The notes: generated by a model from the sequence alone, not told the origin. Positions 24,342-32,012 are shown, counted from the stretch's first letter. The stretch: 32,097 nt of DNA from Oscillospiraceae bacterium (GCA_009779995.1 WRDW01000023.1:1-32097), one strand, 5' to 3'. Program-made: numbers and translations.

Positions 24342-25352
24342 ATGATCCTGAAGCTCGAGGAAAACCGCGTGTGGCGGATGTATACCGGCGGCAAGCTGCT
24401 CGATGAGCTGCATGGCCGCGCGGGCGAGGACGGCTGCTGCCCCGAGGACTGGCTGGCCTCGGTGGTGGAGGCCATCAACCCGCCGAGAGAAAACCCGCCG
24501 GAACACGAGGGCCTCAGCCGGGCGATACTCGCCTGTGGAGAGACGGCATATTTGCGCGATTTGATTGATACCCCCTTCAATGTCCTCACGAAATTCCTCG
24601 ATTCCGCCGTGCGCCTGCACATTCAGGTGCACCCGGATAAGGAGACAGCCCGGCGGCTGTTCCACTCGGAATACGGCAAAACCGAGGCCTGGTACATTTT
24701 AGGCGGCCGCGAGATAGCCGGCGAAGCGCCGTATATCTTGATGGGCTTTAAAGAAGAAGTCACGCCTGCCATACTGAAAGACCTGTTTGACCGGCAGGAT
24801 ACCGAGGGCATGGCGGCGCTGCTGCACAAGATTTACGTCAGGCCCGGGGAGGTCTATTTCGTCCGGGGCGGGCTGCCCCACGCCATAGGCCCCGGCGTAC
24901 TGCTGCTGGAGGTCCAGGAGCCCACGGACTACACCGTGAGCCTGGAGACCCTGGACGCCCACGGCAACGAGGTGCCTGCGCAGCTCATCCACCAGGGCCT
25001 GGGCTTTGAGAAAATGTTCGAGTGCTTCCACTATGTCAGGCAGAGCTATGAAGAGCTCCTCGCCAGCGTGCGCATGGAGCCGAAAGCGCTCTCGCCCGGG
25101 CTGGAAGAGCTCATCTCCTACGATGACACGCCCTGCTTCTGCCTGCGCAGGCTGTCGATCTCAGGTGTCTGGGAACAGGCTTCAGGGGAATTGCCCTACA
25201 CCCTGGCTGTCACCAAGGGGGAGGGCACTGTCAGCGGCATCGCCGTGAAGCAGGGCGGCTGCCTGTTCGTGTCGGCTAATCAGGAGGCATATGTAATCGA
25301 AGGCGAAATGGAGATATTGCAATGCCTGCCGCCGAGGGGGGAGAACCAATGA
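24342..25352 (+). CDS. manA: Class I mannose-6-phosphate isomerase
   Basis: 336 residues, cytoplasmic cupin metalloenzyme interconverting mannose-6-phosphate and fructose-6-phosphate. Zinc ligands are visible: Gln95 and His97 in QVHPDK, Glu115 in KTEAWYIL, and His180 in GLPHAIGPG; EVQEPTDYT follows as in the short Firmicute ManA. The N-terminus (VWRMYTGGKLLDELHG) differs a little from the usual VW...GG..L. Start ATG 24342 has GGGAGGA upstream. It completes the route from the product of the GH130-mutase fusion to glycolysis. yhaM overlaps its stop as ATGA. Confidence 0.92.
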   Translation: MILKLEENRVWRMYTGGKLLDELHGRAGEDGCCPEDWLASVVEAINPPRENPPEHEGLSRAILACGETAYLRDLIDTPFNVLTKFLDSAVRLHIQVHPDKETARRLFHSEYGKTEAWYILGGREIAGEAPYILMGFKEEVTPAILKDLFDRQDTEGMAALLHKIYVRPGEVYFVRGGLPHAIGPGVLLLEVQEPTDYTVSLETLDAHGNEVPAQLIHQGLGFEKMFECFHYVRQSYEELLASVRMEPKALSPGLEELISYDDTPCFCLRRLSISGVWEQASGELPYTLAVTKGEGTVSGIAVKQGGCLFVSANQEAYVIEGEMEILQCLPPRGENQ

Positions 25353-26314
25353 ACTTTACCTGCGTCAATAACAGCACCGGCGCTTTGGAGGGCTTCTGCC
25401 TGGTGAAGGCCGTGGAGCAGAAGACCAACGTGAAGGGCCAGGCCTTCCTCGACCTGACGCTCATGGACGCCGGCGGGGAGGTCAACGGGAAGCTCTGGGA
25501 CTACCGGCCCGAGCTCCACGGCACGGTCAACATGAACGACCTGGTGAAGGTCCGGGGCACGCTTTCGGTCTACAACGGGCAGGACCAGCTGCGCGTGGAG
25601 CGCCTGCGCCGCGTCACCGAGAAGGACGCCGTGCGCATGGAGGACTTTGTCCCCAGCGCCCCGCAGCCCGGCGAGGAGATGTTCCTGGAAATCAGGGAGA
25701 CCGTGGAGGGCTTCAGCAATGAGCCGCTGAAGCTGCTTGTGCTGTCCATCCTGGACGAAAAAGAAGACATCCTGCTGTACTGGCCGGGGGCCTTTCGATT
25801 GCACCACGCCGTGCGCAGCGGCCTGCTGTGGCACACGCTTTCGATTTTGAAGCTGGCGCAGGCAGTGGCGGCGCTCTACCCACAGGTGAACGCCGACCTG
25901 CTCTTCGCCGGGGTGATCCTGCACGACATCGACAAGACCAACGAGTACGACGTCCCCGCCACGGGCCTGGCCATGGGCTACACCCTCAAGGGGAACCTCG
26001 TGGGCCACCTGGTGGGCGGCGCGGCGTATATCGCGCAGAAGGCCGCCTGCCTCCCGGAGGAGGCGCCCCTGCCCCGCGAGACCCTCCTGCTGCTGCAGCA
26101 CATGCTCATCTCCCACCACGGCGAGCCCGAGTTCGGCGCGGCGATGCGCCCGCTGTTCCTGGAGGCCGAGATCCTAGCCGAGCTCGACCTCATGGACGCC
26201 CGCGTCAACGAGATAGAAACGGCGATGCAGGGCGTGCAGCCGGGGGAGTTCTCGAACAAGATATGGGCGCTGGATAACAGGAAGTTCTACAGGGCGAAGG
26301 GGGCACAACCGTGA
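25349..26314 (+). CDS. yhaM: YhaM-type 3'-5' exoribonuclease (OB-fold + HD domain)
   Basis: 321 residues from ATG 25349, which overlaps the manA stop and has GGGGGAG upstream. Residues to about 95 form an OB-type nucleic-acid-binding fold (GQAFLDLTLMDAGGEVNGKL, LVKVRGTLSVYNGQDQL). The rest is an HD-domain nuclease: LLWHTLSILK with His162, GVILHDIDK with His192-Asp193, and LISHHGEPEFG with His256-His257. YhaM removes nucleotides from RNA (and DNA) 3' ends and trims short single-stranded tails in Firmicutes. The next gene overlaps its stop as GTGA. No regulation is visible beyond the manA promoter. Confidence 0.94.
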   Translation: MNFTCVNNSTGALEGFCLVKAVEQKTNVKGQAFLDLTLMDAGGEVNGKLWDYRPELHGTVNMNDLVKVRGTLSVYNGQDQLRVERLRRVTEKDAVRMEDFVPSAPQPGEEMFLEIRETVEGFSNEPLKLLVLSILDEKEDILLYWPGAFRLHHAVRSGLLWHTLSILKLAQAVAALYPQVNADLLFAGVILHDIDKTNEYDVPATGLAMGYTLKGNLVGHLVGGAAYIAQKAACLPEEAPLPRETLLLLQHMLISHHGEPEFGAAMRPLFLEAEILAELDLMDARVNEIETAMQGVQPGEFSNKIWALDNRKFYRAKGAQP

Positions 26315-27297
26315 AATACAAACTCGACACAGCCGAGACAATTCGCTATAACAACGAGCCATATCACCTGAGAATTCGATCCAACGACGAGAAAAACCCG
26401 GTCGTCCTGTTTTTGCACGGCGGCCCGGGGAGCCCCGACAGGCCTTGGGTCATGAAATACCAGTCTTCCCTTGCGGACGTATGCGCGATCGTCGCTTGGG
26501 ATCAGAGGGGGGCCGGTTTGGCTTACAGCAAAAAACTTGCAAGAATTGAAGCCCAGACAATGACGAAAGAGCAATACATCAACGACACCCACAACGTGAT
26601 GCAATACTTGAAAGAGCGCTTCAAGCAAGACAGAATTATCATCGCCGGGCATTCCTTCGGTTCGTGGTTAGGCGTTTGGGTCGCGCAGCGGTTCCCCGAA
26701 GATATTGCCGCATTCGTCGGTACAGGCCAGTGTGTCGATATCGTCAGGCATGAAGCAATATCGTTTGATTTTGCAATGAAAGAAGCGGTCAGGCGAGGCG
26801 ACAAACGGGTGATTAAGAAACTCTATTCTGTCGGCCCGCCTGTGAACGGCTTCTATAAAGACGGCAAGGTAGGCGTTCAGCGTAAAATTCTCGAAAAGTA
26901 TGGCGGCATACACTACGGGAAATACGCAGGCTGGATGATGCCGAGCATATTCAAGGAATATTCCCCGGTCACATGGCTCAATTTCATGAAGGGGAACAGG
27001 CATTGCCACAACTCGCCCATGGGAAAAGAGCGGGTCAACTTTATTGAGGAAGCCAGGGAGCTGGACATTCCTGTGTACTTATTTATGGGACGCCATGACT
27101 ACAACACGCCGTTTGTGCTGGCAGAGGAATGGTACGATATATTGCGCGCCCCGTATAAGCAGTTCATCTGGTTTGAAAAATCAGGGCATTCCCCGCAATA
27201 TGAAGAACCGGAAGCCTGGAACAGCGCCTTCGCCCGCTATGTGCTGAAAACTGAACTGGGAGCCATATCATTGACCAACGCAGAAAAAAGTGCATAA
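26311..27297 (+). CDS. Alpha/beta hydrolase, proline-iminopeptidase-like
   Basis: 328 residues. HGGPG at 36-40 forms the oxyanion hole typical of the S33 peptidase group; the nucleophile is Ser115 in GHSFGS, with Asp263 (GRHDYNTP) and His293 (SGHSP) completing the triad. The cap domain between about 140 and 240 is not the one I know from true prolyl aminopeptidases, so an ester or another amide could be the substrate. No signal peptide. The start is GTG 26311, overlapping the yhaM stop as GTGA. The GC content is lower than in manA and yhaM, suggesting separate acquisition. Confidence 0.85.
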   Translation: MKYKLDTAETIRYNNEPYHLRIRSNDEKNPVVLFLHGGPGSPDRPWVMKYQSSLADVCAIVAWDQRGAGLAYSKKLARIEAQTMTKEQYINDTHNVMQYLKERFKQDRIIIAGHSFGSWLGVWVAQRFPEDIAAFVGTGQCVDIVRHEAISFDFAMKEAVRRGDKRVIKKLYSVGPPVNGFYKDGKVGVQRKILEKYGGIHYGKYAGWMMPSIFKEYSPVTWLNFMKGNRHCHNSPMGKERVNFIEEARELDIPVYLFMGRHDYNTPFVLAEEWYDILRAPYKQFIWFEKSGHSPQYEEPEAWNSAFARYVLKTELGAISLTNAEKSA

Positions 27298-27359
27298 AAA
27301 GCAAGCCACCCCCTTGACAACCTTGCCATTATTGGCTATAATGGGGGTGTCAGGGGGTG
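27296..27359 (-). terminator. Possible terminator of the small-ORF transcript (minus strand)
   Basis: TGTCAGGGGGTG (27348-27359) pairs with CACCCCCTTGACA (27307-27319) with one bulge, enclosing a small CCATTAT/ATAATGG stem. On the minus strand GCTTGC and then five T follow. The T-run is about six bases from the stem, so it is not ideal. The same dyad contains the plus-strand promoter. Confidence 0.4.
27314..27342 (+). promoter_or_regulatory. Consensus sigma-A promoter of a small RNA
   Basis: TTGACA (27314-27319), exactly 17 bp, TATAAT (27337-27342): both hexamers perfect. No ORF with a ribosome-binding site follows before the terminator at 27424-27474, so the product should be a short untranslated RNA. 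Confidence 0.85.
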
Positions 27360-27474
27360 CTAGTTCGGCACTGCCGGGAACGATAGGCTCTCCTCAGTTG
27401 AACATCATTGATGTTTCACTTCGAAGAACTAACCGCCCACTGTTTATCACGACCGGGGGCGGTTAGTTCTTTTG
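27349..27474 (+). ncRNA. Candidate antitoxin RNA of a type I toxin-antitoxin locus
   Basis: About 126 nt between a perfect promoter and a strong terminator. It has no usable ORF and I recognise no riboswitch, 6S or SRP motif in it. Internal hairpins are GTGC...GCAC near 27358 and AACATC-ATT-GATGTT near 27401. It is fully antisense to the 3' end of the minus-strand small ORF (last 28 nt) and to its long 3' untranslated tail, the convergent arrangement known from txpA-RatA-type pairs. The start is estimated from the -10 position. Confidence 0.6.
27424..27474 (+). terminator. Strong rho-independent terminator of the small RNA
   Basis: A perfect 15-bp stem, AAGAACTAACCGCCC (27424-27438) with GGGCGGTTAGTTCTT (27457-27471), and an 18-nt loop; TTGTT follows. 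The minus-strand side is not followed by T, so it acts rightward only. The minus-strand small ORF ends inside the loop. Confidence 0.85.
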
Positions 27475-27575
27475 TTGGATATATGTAGAGAGATCCAGCA
27501 GTATATGACTTGTAATGCGTTGGATGAGTATAGCTCACCAAGCATCAGACATATTACCAACAGAATTTCCTTCAT
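27447..27575 (-). CDS. Candidate small hydrophobic toxin (42 residues)
   Basis: ATG 27575 to TGA 27447. An ideal ribosome-binding site GGAGGTGA lies five bases upstream, and a consensus promoter lies about 80 bases upstream. The peptide starts MKEILLVICLMLGELYSSNA, continues with the hydrophobic VIYCWISLHI, and ends in a basic tail (NKRTNRPRS): a short membrane peptide with positive C-terminus, as in holin-like or TxpA/BsrG-type toxins. Similarity to a named family is not proven. In the leader GTAGAA/TTCTAC plus CCTCC/GGAGG can pair and hide the ribosome-binding site. An overlapping hydrophobic frame from TTG 27684 has its AAGGA directly touching the start codon and is less likely. Not visible to normal gene callers because of length. 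Confidence 0.5.
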   Translation of the reverse strand: MKEILLVICLMLGELYSSNALQVIYCWISLHISNKRTNRPRS

Positions 27576-27578
27576 ACG

Positions 27579-27620
27579 CCTCACCTCCCTCCGTAGAACC
27601 TGCTTCTACTTCCAGGAGGA
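27579..27620 (-). promoter_or_regulatory. Leader hairpin able to mask the toxin ribosome-binding site
   Basis: In the minus-strand RNA GUAGAA (27609-27604) pairs with UUCUAC (27598-27593) around GCAGG. Outside this, CCUCC (27619-27615) can pair with GGAGG of the ribosome-binding site (27588-27584). A second register is possible. Confidence 0.35.
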
Positions 27621-27655
27621 CTAACTGCACCCAGGCAGACCACAGCACCAAGACT

Positions 27656-27684
27656 ATTATAGCGACAATAAATGGAAAAGTCAA
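27656..27684 (-). promoter_or_regulatory. Promoter of the candidate toxin gene
   Basis: On the minus strand TTGACT (27684-27679), 17-bp spacer, TATAAT (27661-27656). It faces the small-RNA promoter at 27314-27342, so the two transcripts converge and overlap. The predicted leader is about 74 nt. Confidence 0.75.
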
Positions 27685-27731
27685 TCCTTTTTCGACAATA
27701 ATGCACGCACCTGAAACAGGAGGCACAGCTC

Positions 27732-28499
27732 ATGCAAACCACAAAAAACCATTTCTTCGCCGCCATACTCTGCATGGCGCTGCTTGCGCTGTGCGCCTGC
27801 GGGCGTCCCGCCGCCCCGGAGGAAACCACCGCCCCGGCCACAATACAGACTTCAGCGCAAACCACAACGGAAGTTCCCACAACCACCGAAGCGCCAACCG
27901 AGCCGGTAATTGAGTACCCGGCCTCGTACAAAGACGCGCCGAAGGCGTATAAGCCTATACTTGACGACCTATATCGATTTGCTTATTTGCTTGTCAATGG
28001 TATTCGGGATGGCGATCGGGCATATGGCAGAACTGGAATCGCTGATACGCCGGGTTTCTGGATCAATGACGGAGAGTTTCGCCACAACTACATTGGCTAT
28101 GCCATCAAAGACATCAACAAAGACGGTATCCCTGAATTGCTGATCCTTACAGCGGAAATGCGGATGCTCTCACTGTTTACGCTCAAGGGAAATGAACCCG
28201 TTCACCTGGATTCTTATTGGATACGCAGCGCTGGCAGGCTTGCGGCAGATGGCACAATCTATGTGAAAGGTTCACCTGGCTCGTGGGCTTCATATAAGCT
28301 GGAGCCAGGCGCAGTCGAGTTGACGACATTGACGGAATATGGATACGAAACGCATTGGGAAAATGAAAAAATCGTCATCAGAATTCTTAGCGACGACGAA
28401 GAGCGAATTATTACGCCTGAGAAATTTGATGAGATGCAAGAAAAATACAGCAACCCGCCCAACCCCATGCAGCTGACCTTCATTCCCATAGAACAGTGA
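27732..28499 (+). CDS. Lipoprotein with Thr-rich stalk
   Basis: 255 residues. Signal MQTTKNHFFAAILCMALLAL ends in a C-A-C lipobox (lipid Cys23). A Thr/Pro/Glu-rich spacer (ATIQTSAQTTTEVPTTTEAP) follows, then a domain beginning YKDAPKAYKPILDDLYRFAY. DINKDGIPELLIL around 134-146 is a D-x-N-x-D-G Ca2+-binding-like loop common in clostridial surface lipoproteins of unknown function. It should sit on the outer face of the membrane. AGGAGG is nine bases before ATG 27732. No promoter is obvious in the 60 bases upstream, which overlap the divergent toxin promoter. Confidence 0.82.
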   Translation: MQTTKNHFFAAILCMALLALCACGRPAAPEETTAPATIQTSAQTTTEVPTTTEAPTEPVIEYPASYKDAPKAYKPILDDLYRFAYLLVNGIRDGDRAYGRTGIADTPGFWINDGEFRHNYIGYAIKDINKDGIPELLILTAEMRMLSLFTLKGNEPVHLDSYWIRSAGRLAADGTIYVKGSPGSWASYKLEPGAVELTTLTEYGYETHWENEKIVIRILSDDEERIITPEKFDEMQEKYSNPPNPMQLTFIPIEQ

Positions 28500-28510
28500 A
28501 AAGAGAGCCC

Positions 28511-29158
28511 ATGCAAAACACACGCATCTGGTTCTCCAAGCGCGGCCGCGCGAAATATATCTCCCACCTGGATTTAATGCGGGCCATGAGCCGCACGGTG
28601 CGCCGGGCGGGCTTGCCCATCTGGTACACCGAGGGCTTCAACCCGCACCCCTATCTGTCTTTTGCATTGCCATTGCCTCTGGGCCAGGAGGGCCTGCGCG
28701 AAGCGATGGACATTCGCCTGCTCGAAGACATGCCCCTCGACGAAATCGCGCGGCGCTTCGATGGCGTATTACCCGAGGGCATTGAAATCCTGGGCGCGTC
28801 CCAGCCCTGGTGCGGCCCGGGGGAGATCGCCGCCGCGGAATACGAGATCACCATCCCCTGCGAAGACGCGGAGGGCTTTTGCGCGCGTGCAGAACGATTG
28901 CTGGCCGATAAAGCCCTCACGGCGACAAAGATGGGCAAGCAGGGGCACCGCAAAATCGAAAAAGAGATCGCCTTGGCCCCATTGATTTTAAGTTATGGCT
29001 TACGTGCGGGCGAGGGGGAAGCGCGTCTCGCCTGCACCCTGGCCGCCGGGAGCGAACACAACCTGAACCCCGCGCTGCTGTGCGAGGCATTGGGGGCGCA
29101 GACGCCGCAAATCACCCGGGTAAGGCTGTTGCGGGGGGATGGAAGCGATTGGGAATAA
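28511..29158 (+). CDS. DUF2344 / TIGR03936 radical-SAM-linked protein
   Basis: 215 residues from ATG 28511; a GTG at 28496 overlapping the previous stop has no ribosome-binding site. RIWFSKRGRAKYISHLDLMR, AGLPIWYTEGFNPHPYLSFA and LPLGQEGLREAMDIRL are hallmarks of this family. Members are usually encoded beside, or fused to, a B12-binding radical SAM protein, often next to an RNase E/G gene. Neither neighbour is in this window; the gene stands between a lipoprotein and spoIIE. The function is unknown; a role in tRNA or RNA modification has been assumed from that context only. Confidence 0.9.
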   Translation: MQNTRIWFSKRGRAKYISHLDLMRAMSRTVRRAGLPIWYTEGFNPHPYLSFALPLPLGQEGLREAMDIRLLEDMPLDEIARRFDGVLPEGIEILGASQPWCGPGEIAAAEYEITIPCEDAEGFCARAERLLADKALTATKMGKQGHRKIEKEIALAPLILSYGLRAGEGEARLACTLAAGSEHNLNPALLCEALGAQTPQITRVRLLRGDGSDWE

Positions 29159-29159
29159 A

Positions 29160-29297
29160 TTTAATGCTGAGTTCATAATGCTGAATTCTGAATTGTCGCT
29201 CCGCGAAAGCTGTTTTTGCGGAGCGGCGTTTCATATCAAGGATGTGCGGAGCACAATAATTCAGCATTAAGCATTAAGAATTAGGCATTAAGCATTA
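29160..29297. repeat. ATTAATGCT/GCATTAAG repeat region (family D)
   Basis: The left side has TTAATGCTGAG, CATAATGCTGAATTCTGAAT; the right side has AATTCAGCATTAAGCATTAAG, TTAGGCATTAAGCATTAT (inverted and tandem copies of GCATTAA). Between them CGCTCCGC...GCGGAGCG forms a hairpin with a TTTTT loop. The GAATTGTCGCTCCGCG motif recurs near 13400. The right end overlaps the last codons and stop of spoIIE. Confidence 0.7.
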
Positions 29298-31768
29298 TCC
29301 AGCCTCGCGCAAACAACGGTGAGGTCGTCCTCCCGCTCGCTCGTCTCCCGCCGCCGCACGGCCAGGGCGGCGATGTGCTCCGCCAGGGCCTGCATCGTGC
29401 CCTGCCAGGGCTCTATTTCGTCGCACAGCCAGTCCTCCTGGCCGCAGAGCACGCCGTCGGATACCAGCACGAGAATATCTCCATGCTCCAGCACGGCGCG
29501 GTGCTGAGCAGGATGGATCTCCCGCAGGATTCCCGCGGGCAGGGCGCCCAGCTCCACGCGCTCGGCCCGGCCCCGGCGGCGCAGGTAGCTGGCCGCGCCC
29601 CCGGCCTTGCAGAACTCCGCCTCGCCGGTGTAGAGGTTCACGCCGGCGGCGTCGATGGTGGCGAGGGTCTCCTCGCAGCTTTTGAGCAGCAGGGCCTGGT
29701 TGGCCACGCCCACCGCCCCGGCAAAGCTGATCCCGCTGCGGGTGAGCACGCTGAATATCTCTGTTGCCAGTGCTGAGTCCACGGCCGCGCGGCCGCCCGT
29801 GCCCATGCCGTCGCTGATGACCAGCACCTCGCGGCCCCGCCCGTCGCCGAAGCAGTCGAAGTAGTCCCCGCAGTATTCCGAGCGGCTGGAGCTCATCTGC
29901 ACCGCGCCGGTTTGCAGGCTGTACAGCGGCTGCTGCGCGAAGGTCAGCAGGGCCCCGTCCTCGATGGGCGAGGCCTCTGGCGGGGCGAAGCGTATGCCCG
30001 TGGCCCGGCTGATCGCCCTGGTGAGGGATTCCAGGCTGCTGCGGTCGTCCTCGGGCTTCACGGCGGCGGTGAGCACGGCGGCGTTGTCCGTTGTCGAATC
30101 CCGCACGCAGCTCACGGCGTGACATGAAAAGCCGTGGTCGGAGAGGACGCGGCGGGCTGCCCCGGCGGCCTGCTCCTCCACGTCCCGGCGGCGGGCGAGC
30201 TGCGCGCCCACCTCGTCCATCAGCCCCGAAATCGCCCCGAACTGCGCCGCCGCCGCCCTGCGCAGCCCGCTTTCGGCCTGCCCGCATGTTTGCTGGGCGG
30301 CATAGACGTCGTAGGCGCGCAGCATGGCCTCGCGCAGCGCCTCCGGCGCGCGGCAGGGCAGGCCCAGGCCGCAGTCGCGCCTTGTCTGCGCCAGACGCTC
30401 AAGAGAAAACTCCCCATCCTTGCGCAATATTTTTGTGCTTCTAGTGAAAAAATCCGCCGTGCCGTAGGCGTGGTCCATATGGCAGTAGCCGTCCTCGGGG
30501 CAGCGGGCGCACACGGTATCGCGCGCGCGCGCGCAGACGCTCTGCTCGGGCAGGCCGGACTGCAGGTGCTCCAGCCCCTGCGAGACCTCGGTGACGTATT
30601 CCCCCACCTTGCGCAGGGCGCTTGCCGTTCGGCTCAATTGCATGGCGGCCTCGCCCTCCGGGCCGCGCGGGGCGGTTCCCGCCGGGGAGGCCAGCGCGGC
30701 CCGCAGGCGGTTCCACCAGCGCAGGGGCACGCACGCGAACACCAGCATGGCGCAAATGCTCTCCAGGGCGAACACCACGGCGGCGGCGGGGTCTCTATCG
30801 GTGTGGCCGTGGATGGCCACATAGAACACGCAGGCCAGCGCAAAGCCCCCCGCCATGGGAACGGTCTGCAGGGCGGCCGCGCCGCGCTGCGTCTTCGCCG
30901 CGGCCCGGTCCGGGCTCCCGCCGGAGGAGCCTGTTTCGCCGGCGAAGCTCGCTTCGTTGTATACATGGCTGAACACCCCGGCCAGCAGCCCCCCCAGGGC
31001 GTACACGGCCCCCAGGGCGGGCTCGGCCCCCGCCAGGGTGAGCGCCGCCCCCGCGCAGGCCCCGGCGATGGCCCCCCCGGCCTCCCGCCAGCACCAGGCC
31101 GCCGCCAGCACGAACAGCACGGCGATTCCCTGCGCCGGGCGGAACGCCCCCCAGGCGAAGCCGCCAAGGCAGGTGAGGGCCATGCCGCAGCACAGCAGCA
31201 GCGCCGCGCGCTCCCGGTGGCCGAGACGCAATTGCCCGCCTGTGCCTATACCACCTTGCAATAGGAGGATAAAGTACGCGCAGCAGCCCGCAAGCACTGC
31301 CCCGCACAGGGCGAACATCCAGGCCATGGCGTCCTCCGGCGGCGCGGCGAGCAGCGCGGCCATGGCGGAGGCCGCCGAGCAGCCGAAGGCGCACAGCGGC
31401 GCGGCCACGTCCTGCCGCGCGCCGAACCTGCGGAAGGCCAGGTTGAACAGCCCGGCGGCGGCGGCCATCGCCATGGCGGAGACGCTGGCCGGGTGGGGGA
31501 TGAACGCGATGCAGCCGAAGGCCGCGCCCAGCACCCCCATGCCGAGGTACCGCGCCCCCGCCGCCGCCCCAAAGGCGACGGCAAAGGGCGCCGCCGGCGC
31601 GAACACGCCGCCCGCGAAGTCTGCCCGGGCCAACAGGCAGCCCAGCGCCGCCGCGCCCAGCTGTTTGGCGCAGAAGGCCGCCGCCCGCAGCAGCTTGTCC
31701 CGCGTGAAATAATCCTGGAGCCGCCCGAGGCCCTGCGGCGCGCCCGCTTTTTCTGATTCTATGTCCAC
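29288..31768 (-). CDS. spoIIE: Stage II sporulation protein E (SpoIIE phosphatase)
   Basis: 826 residues, the normal SpoIIE length. SpoIIE sits at the polar septum and dephosphorylates SpoIIAA to release sigma-F in the forespore. About residues 25-340 contain some ten hydrophobic helices; a central regulatory region follows with a Cys-rich stretch (CARCPEDGYCH). The C-terminal PP2C domain shows GDYFD near 634, ISDGMGTGGRA with DGMG 653-656, VLVSDGV at 768-774, and REDDLTVV near 812. GTG 31768 is the start, with GAAGGGATG seven bases upstream; the longer frame to 31912 runs through a repeat and the promoter. Its last codons (D-N-A-stop) overlap a repeat, and the tail is shorter than in Bacillus. 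Confidence 0.97.
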   Translation of the reverse strand: MDIESEKAGAPQGLGRLQDYFTRDKLLRAAAFCAKQLGAAALGCLLARADFAGGVFAPAAPFAVAFGAAAGARYLGMGVLGAAFGCIAFIPHPASVSAMAMAAAAGLFNLAFRRFGARQDVAAPLCAFGCSAASAMAALLAAPPEDAMAWMFALCGAVLAGCCAYFILLLQGGIGTGGQLRLGHRERAALLLCCGMALTCLGGFAWGAFRPAQGIAVLFVLAAAWCWREAGGAIAGACAGAALTLAGAEPALGAVYALGGLLAGVFSHVYNEASFAGETGSSGGSPDRAAAKTQRGAAALQTVPMAGGFALACVFYVAIHGHTDRDPAAAVVFALESICAMLVFACVPLRWWNRLRAALASPAGTAPRGPEGEAAMQLSRTASALRKVGEYVTEVSQGLEHLQSGLPEQSVCARARDTVCARCPEDGYCHMDHAYGTADFFTRSTKILRKDGEFSLERLAQTRRDCGLGLPCRAPEALREAMLRAYDVYAAQQTCGQAESGLRRAAAAQFGAISGLMDEVGAQLARRRDVEEQAAGAARRVLSDHGFSCHAVSCVRDSTTDNAAVLTAAVKPEDDRSSLESLTRAISRATGIRFAPPEASPIEDGALLTFAQQPLYSLQTGAVQMSSSRSEYCGDYFDCFGDGRGREVLVISDGMGTGGRAAVDSALATEIFSVLTRSGISFAGAVGVANQALLLKSCEETLATIDAAGVNLYTGEAEFCKAGGAASYLRRRGRAERVELGALPAGILREIHPAQHRAVLEHGDILVLVSDGVLCGQEDWLCDEIEPWQGTMQALAEHIAALAVRRRETSEREDDLTVVCARLDNA

Positions 31769-31792
31769 GTTCGCCCATCCCTTCAAGCAAGG

Positions 31793-31886
31793 CTGTAGGG
31801 GCGGCACTTTTGCGAACCTTAGTTGCGCAAAAGTAGTTGCCGCCCGCGCATCACGGCATTCTTGCCGCCCGCGATGCCGCCTACAG
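31793..31886. repeat. Inverted-repeat element in the spoIIE leader (family C)
   Basis: Ends CTGTAGGGGCGGCA (31793) and TGCCGCCTACAG (31886) are inverted copies. Inside are ACTTTTGCG/CGCAAAAGT and two TTGCCGCCCGCG copies. The outer CTGTAGGGG is shared with family B. It fills the spoIIE 5' untranslated region. Confidence 0.65.
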
Positions 31887-31917
31887 GATAGCATGTCCAT
31901 GCCGAGAATCATGTCAA
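31885..31917 (-). promoter_or_regulatory. spoIIE promoter with 21-bp spacer (Spo0A-activated type)
   Basis: On the minus strand TTGACA (31917-31912), 21-bp spacer, TATCCT (31890-31885). A long spacer is the known feature of Spo0A-activated sigma-A promoters such as spoIIE and spoIIG. TTTGACA resembles an inverted 0A box (TTCGACA) over the -35, and TTGTCGTTT lies farther upstream near 31942-31950. Confidence 0.6.
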
Positions 31918-31956
31918 ACTATGAACTTGCTTTCGTGTTTTAAACGACAATACGCG

Positions 31957-31995
31957 CAAAAAAACAACACCGCGGGAGCGTTTCCCGCGGTGTTG
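31957..31995 (-). terminator. Strong terminator of the SnoaL-like gene
   Basis: A 13-bp stem, CAACACCGCGGGA (31965-31977) with its complement at 31983-31995, is followed on the minus strand by seven T. It isolates the upstream gene from spoIIE. Confidence 0.85.
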
Positions 31996-32012
31996 CGTGT
32001 TTTTTCGGGGGA

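Noticed and set aside
27349-27474. Known riboswitch, 6S RNA or SRP RNA
   Set aside because: No GGAAGGAAGCAGCC-type SRP loop, no 6S bubble, and no riboswitch core I recognise; no downstream co-oriented gene fits cis control because the terminator has no alternative fold that I can see.
27535-27684. Overlapping hydrophobic frame from TTG 27684 (TFPFIVAIIVLVLWSAWVQL...)
   Set aside because: Its AAGGA touches the TTG start, and the frame contains the TTGACT/TATAAT promoter. Kept only as an alternative toxin candidate.
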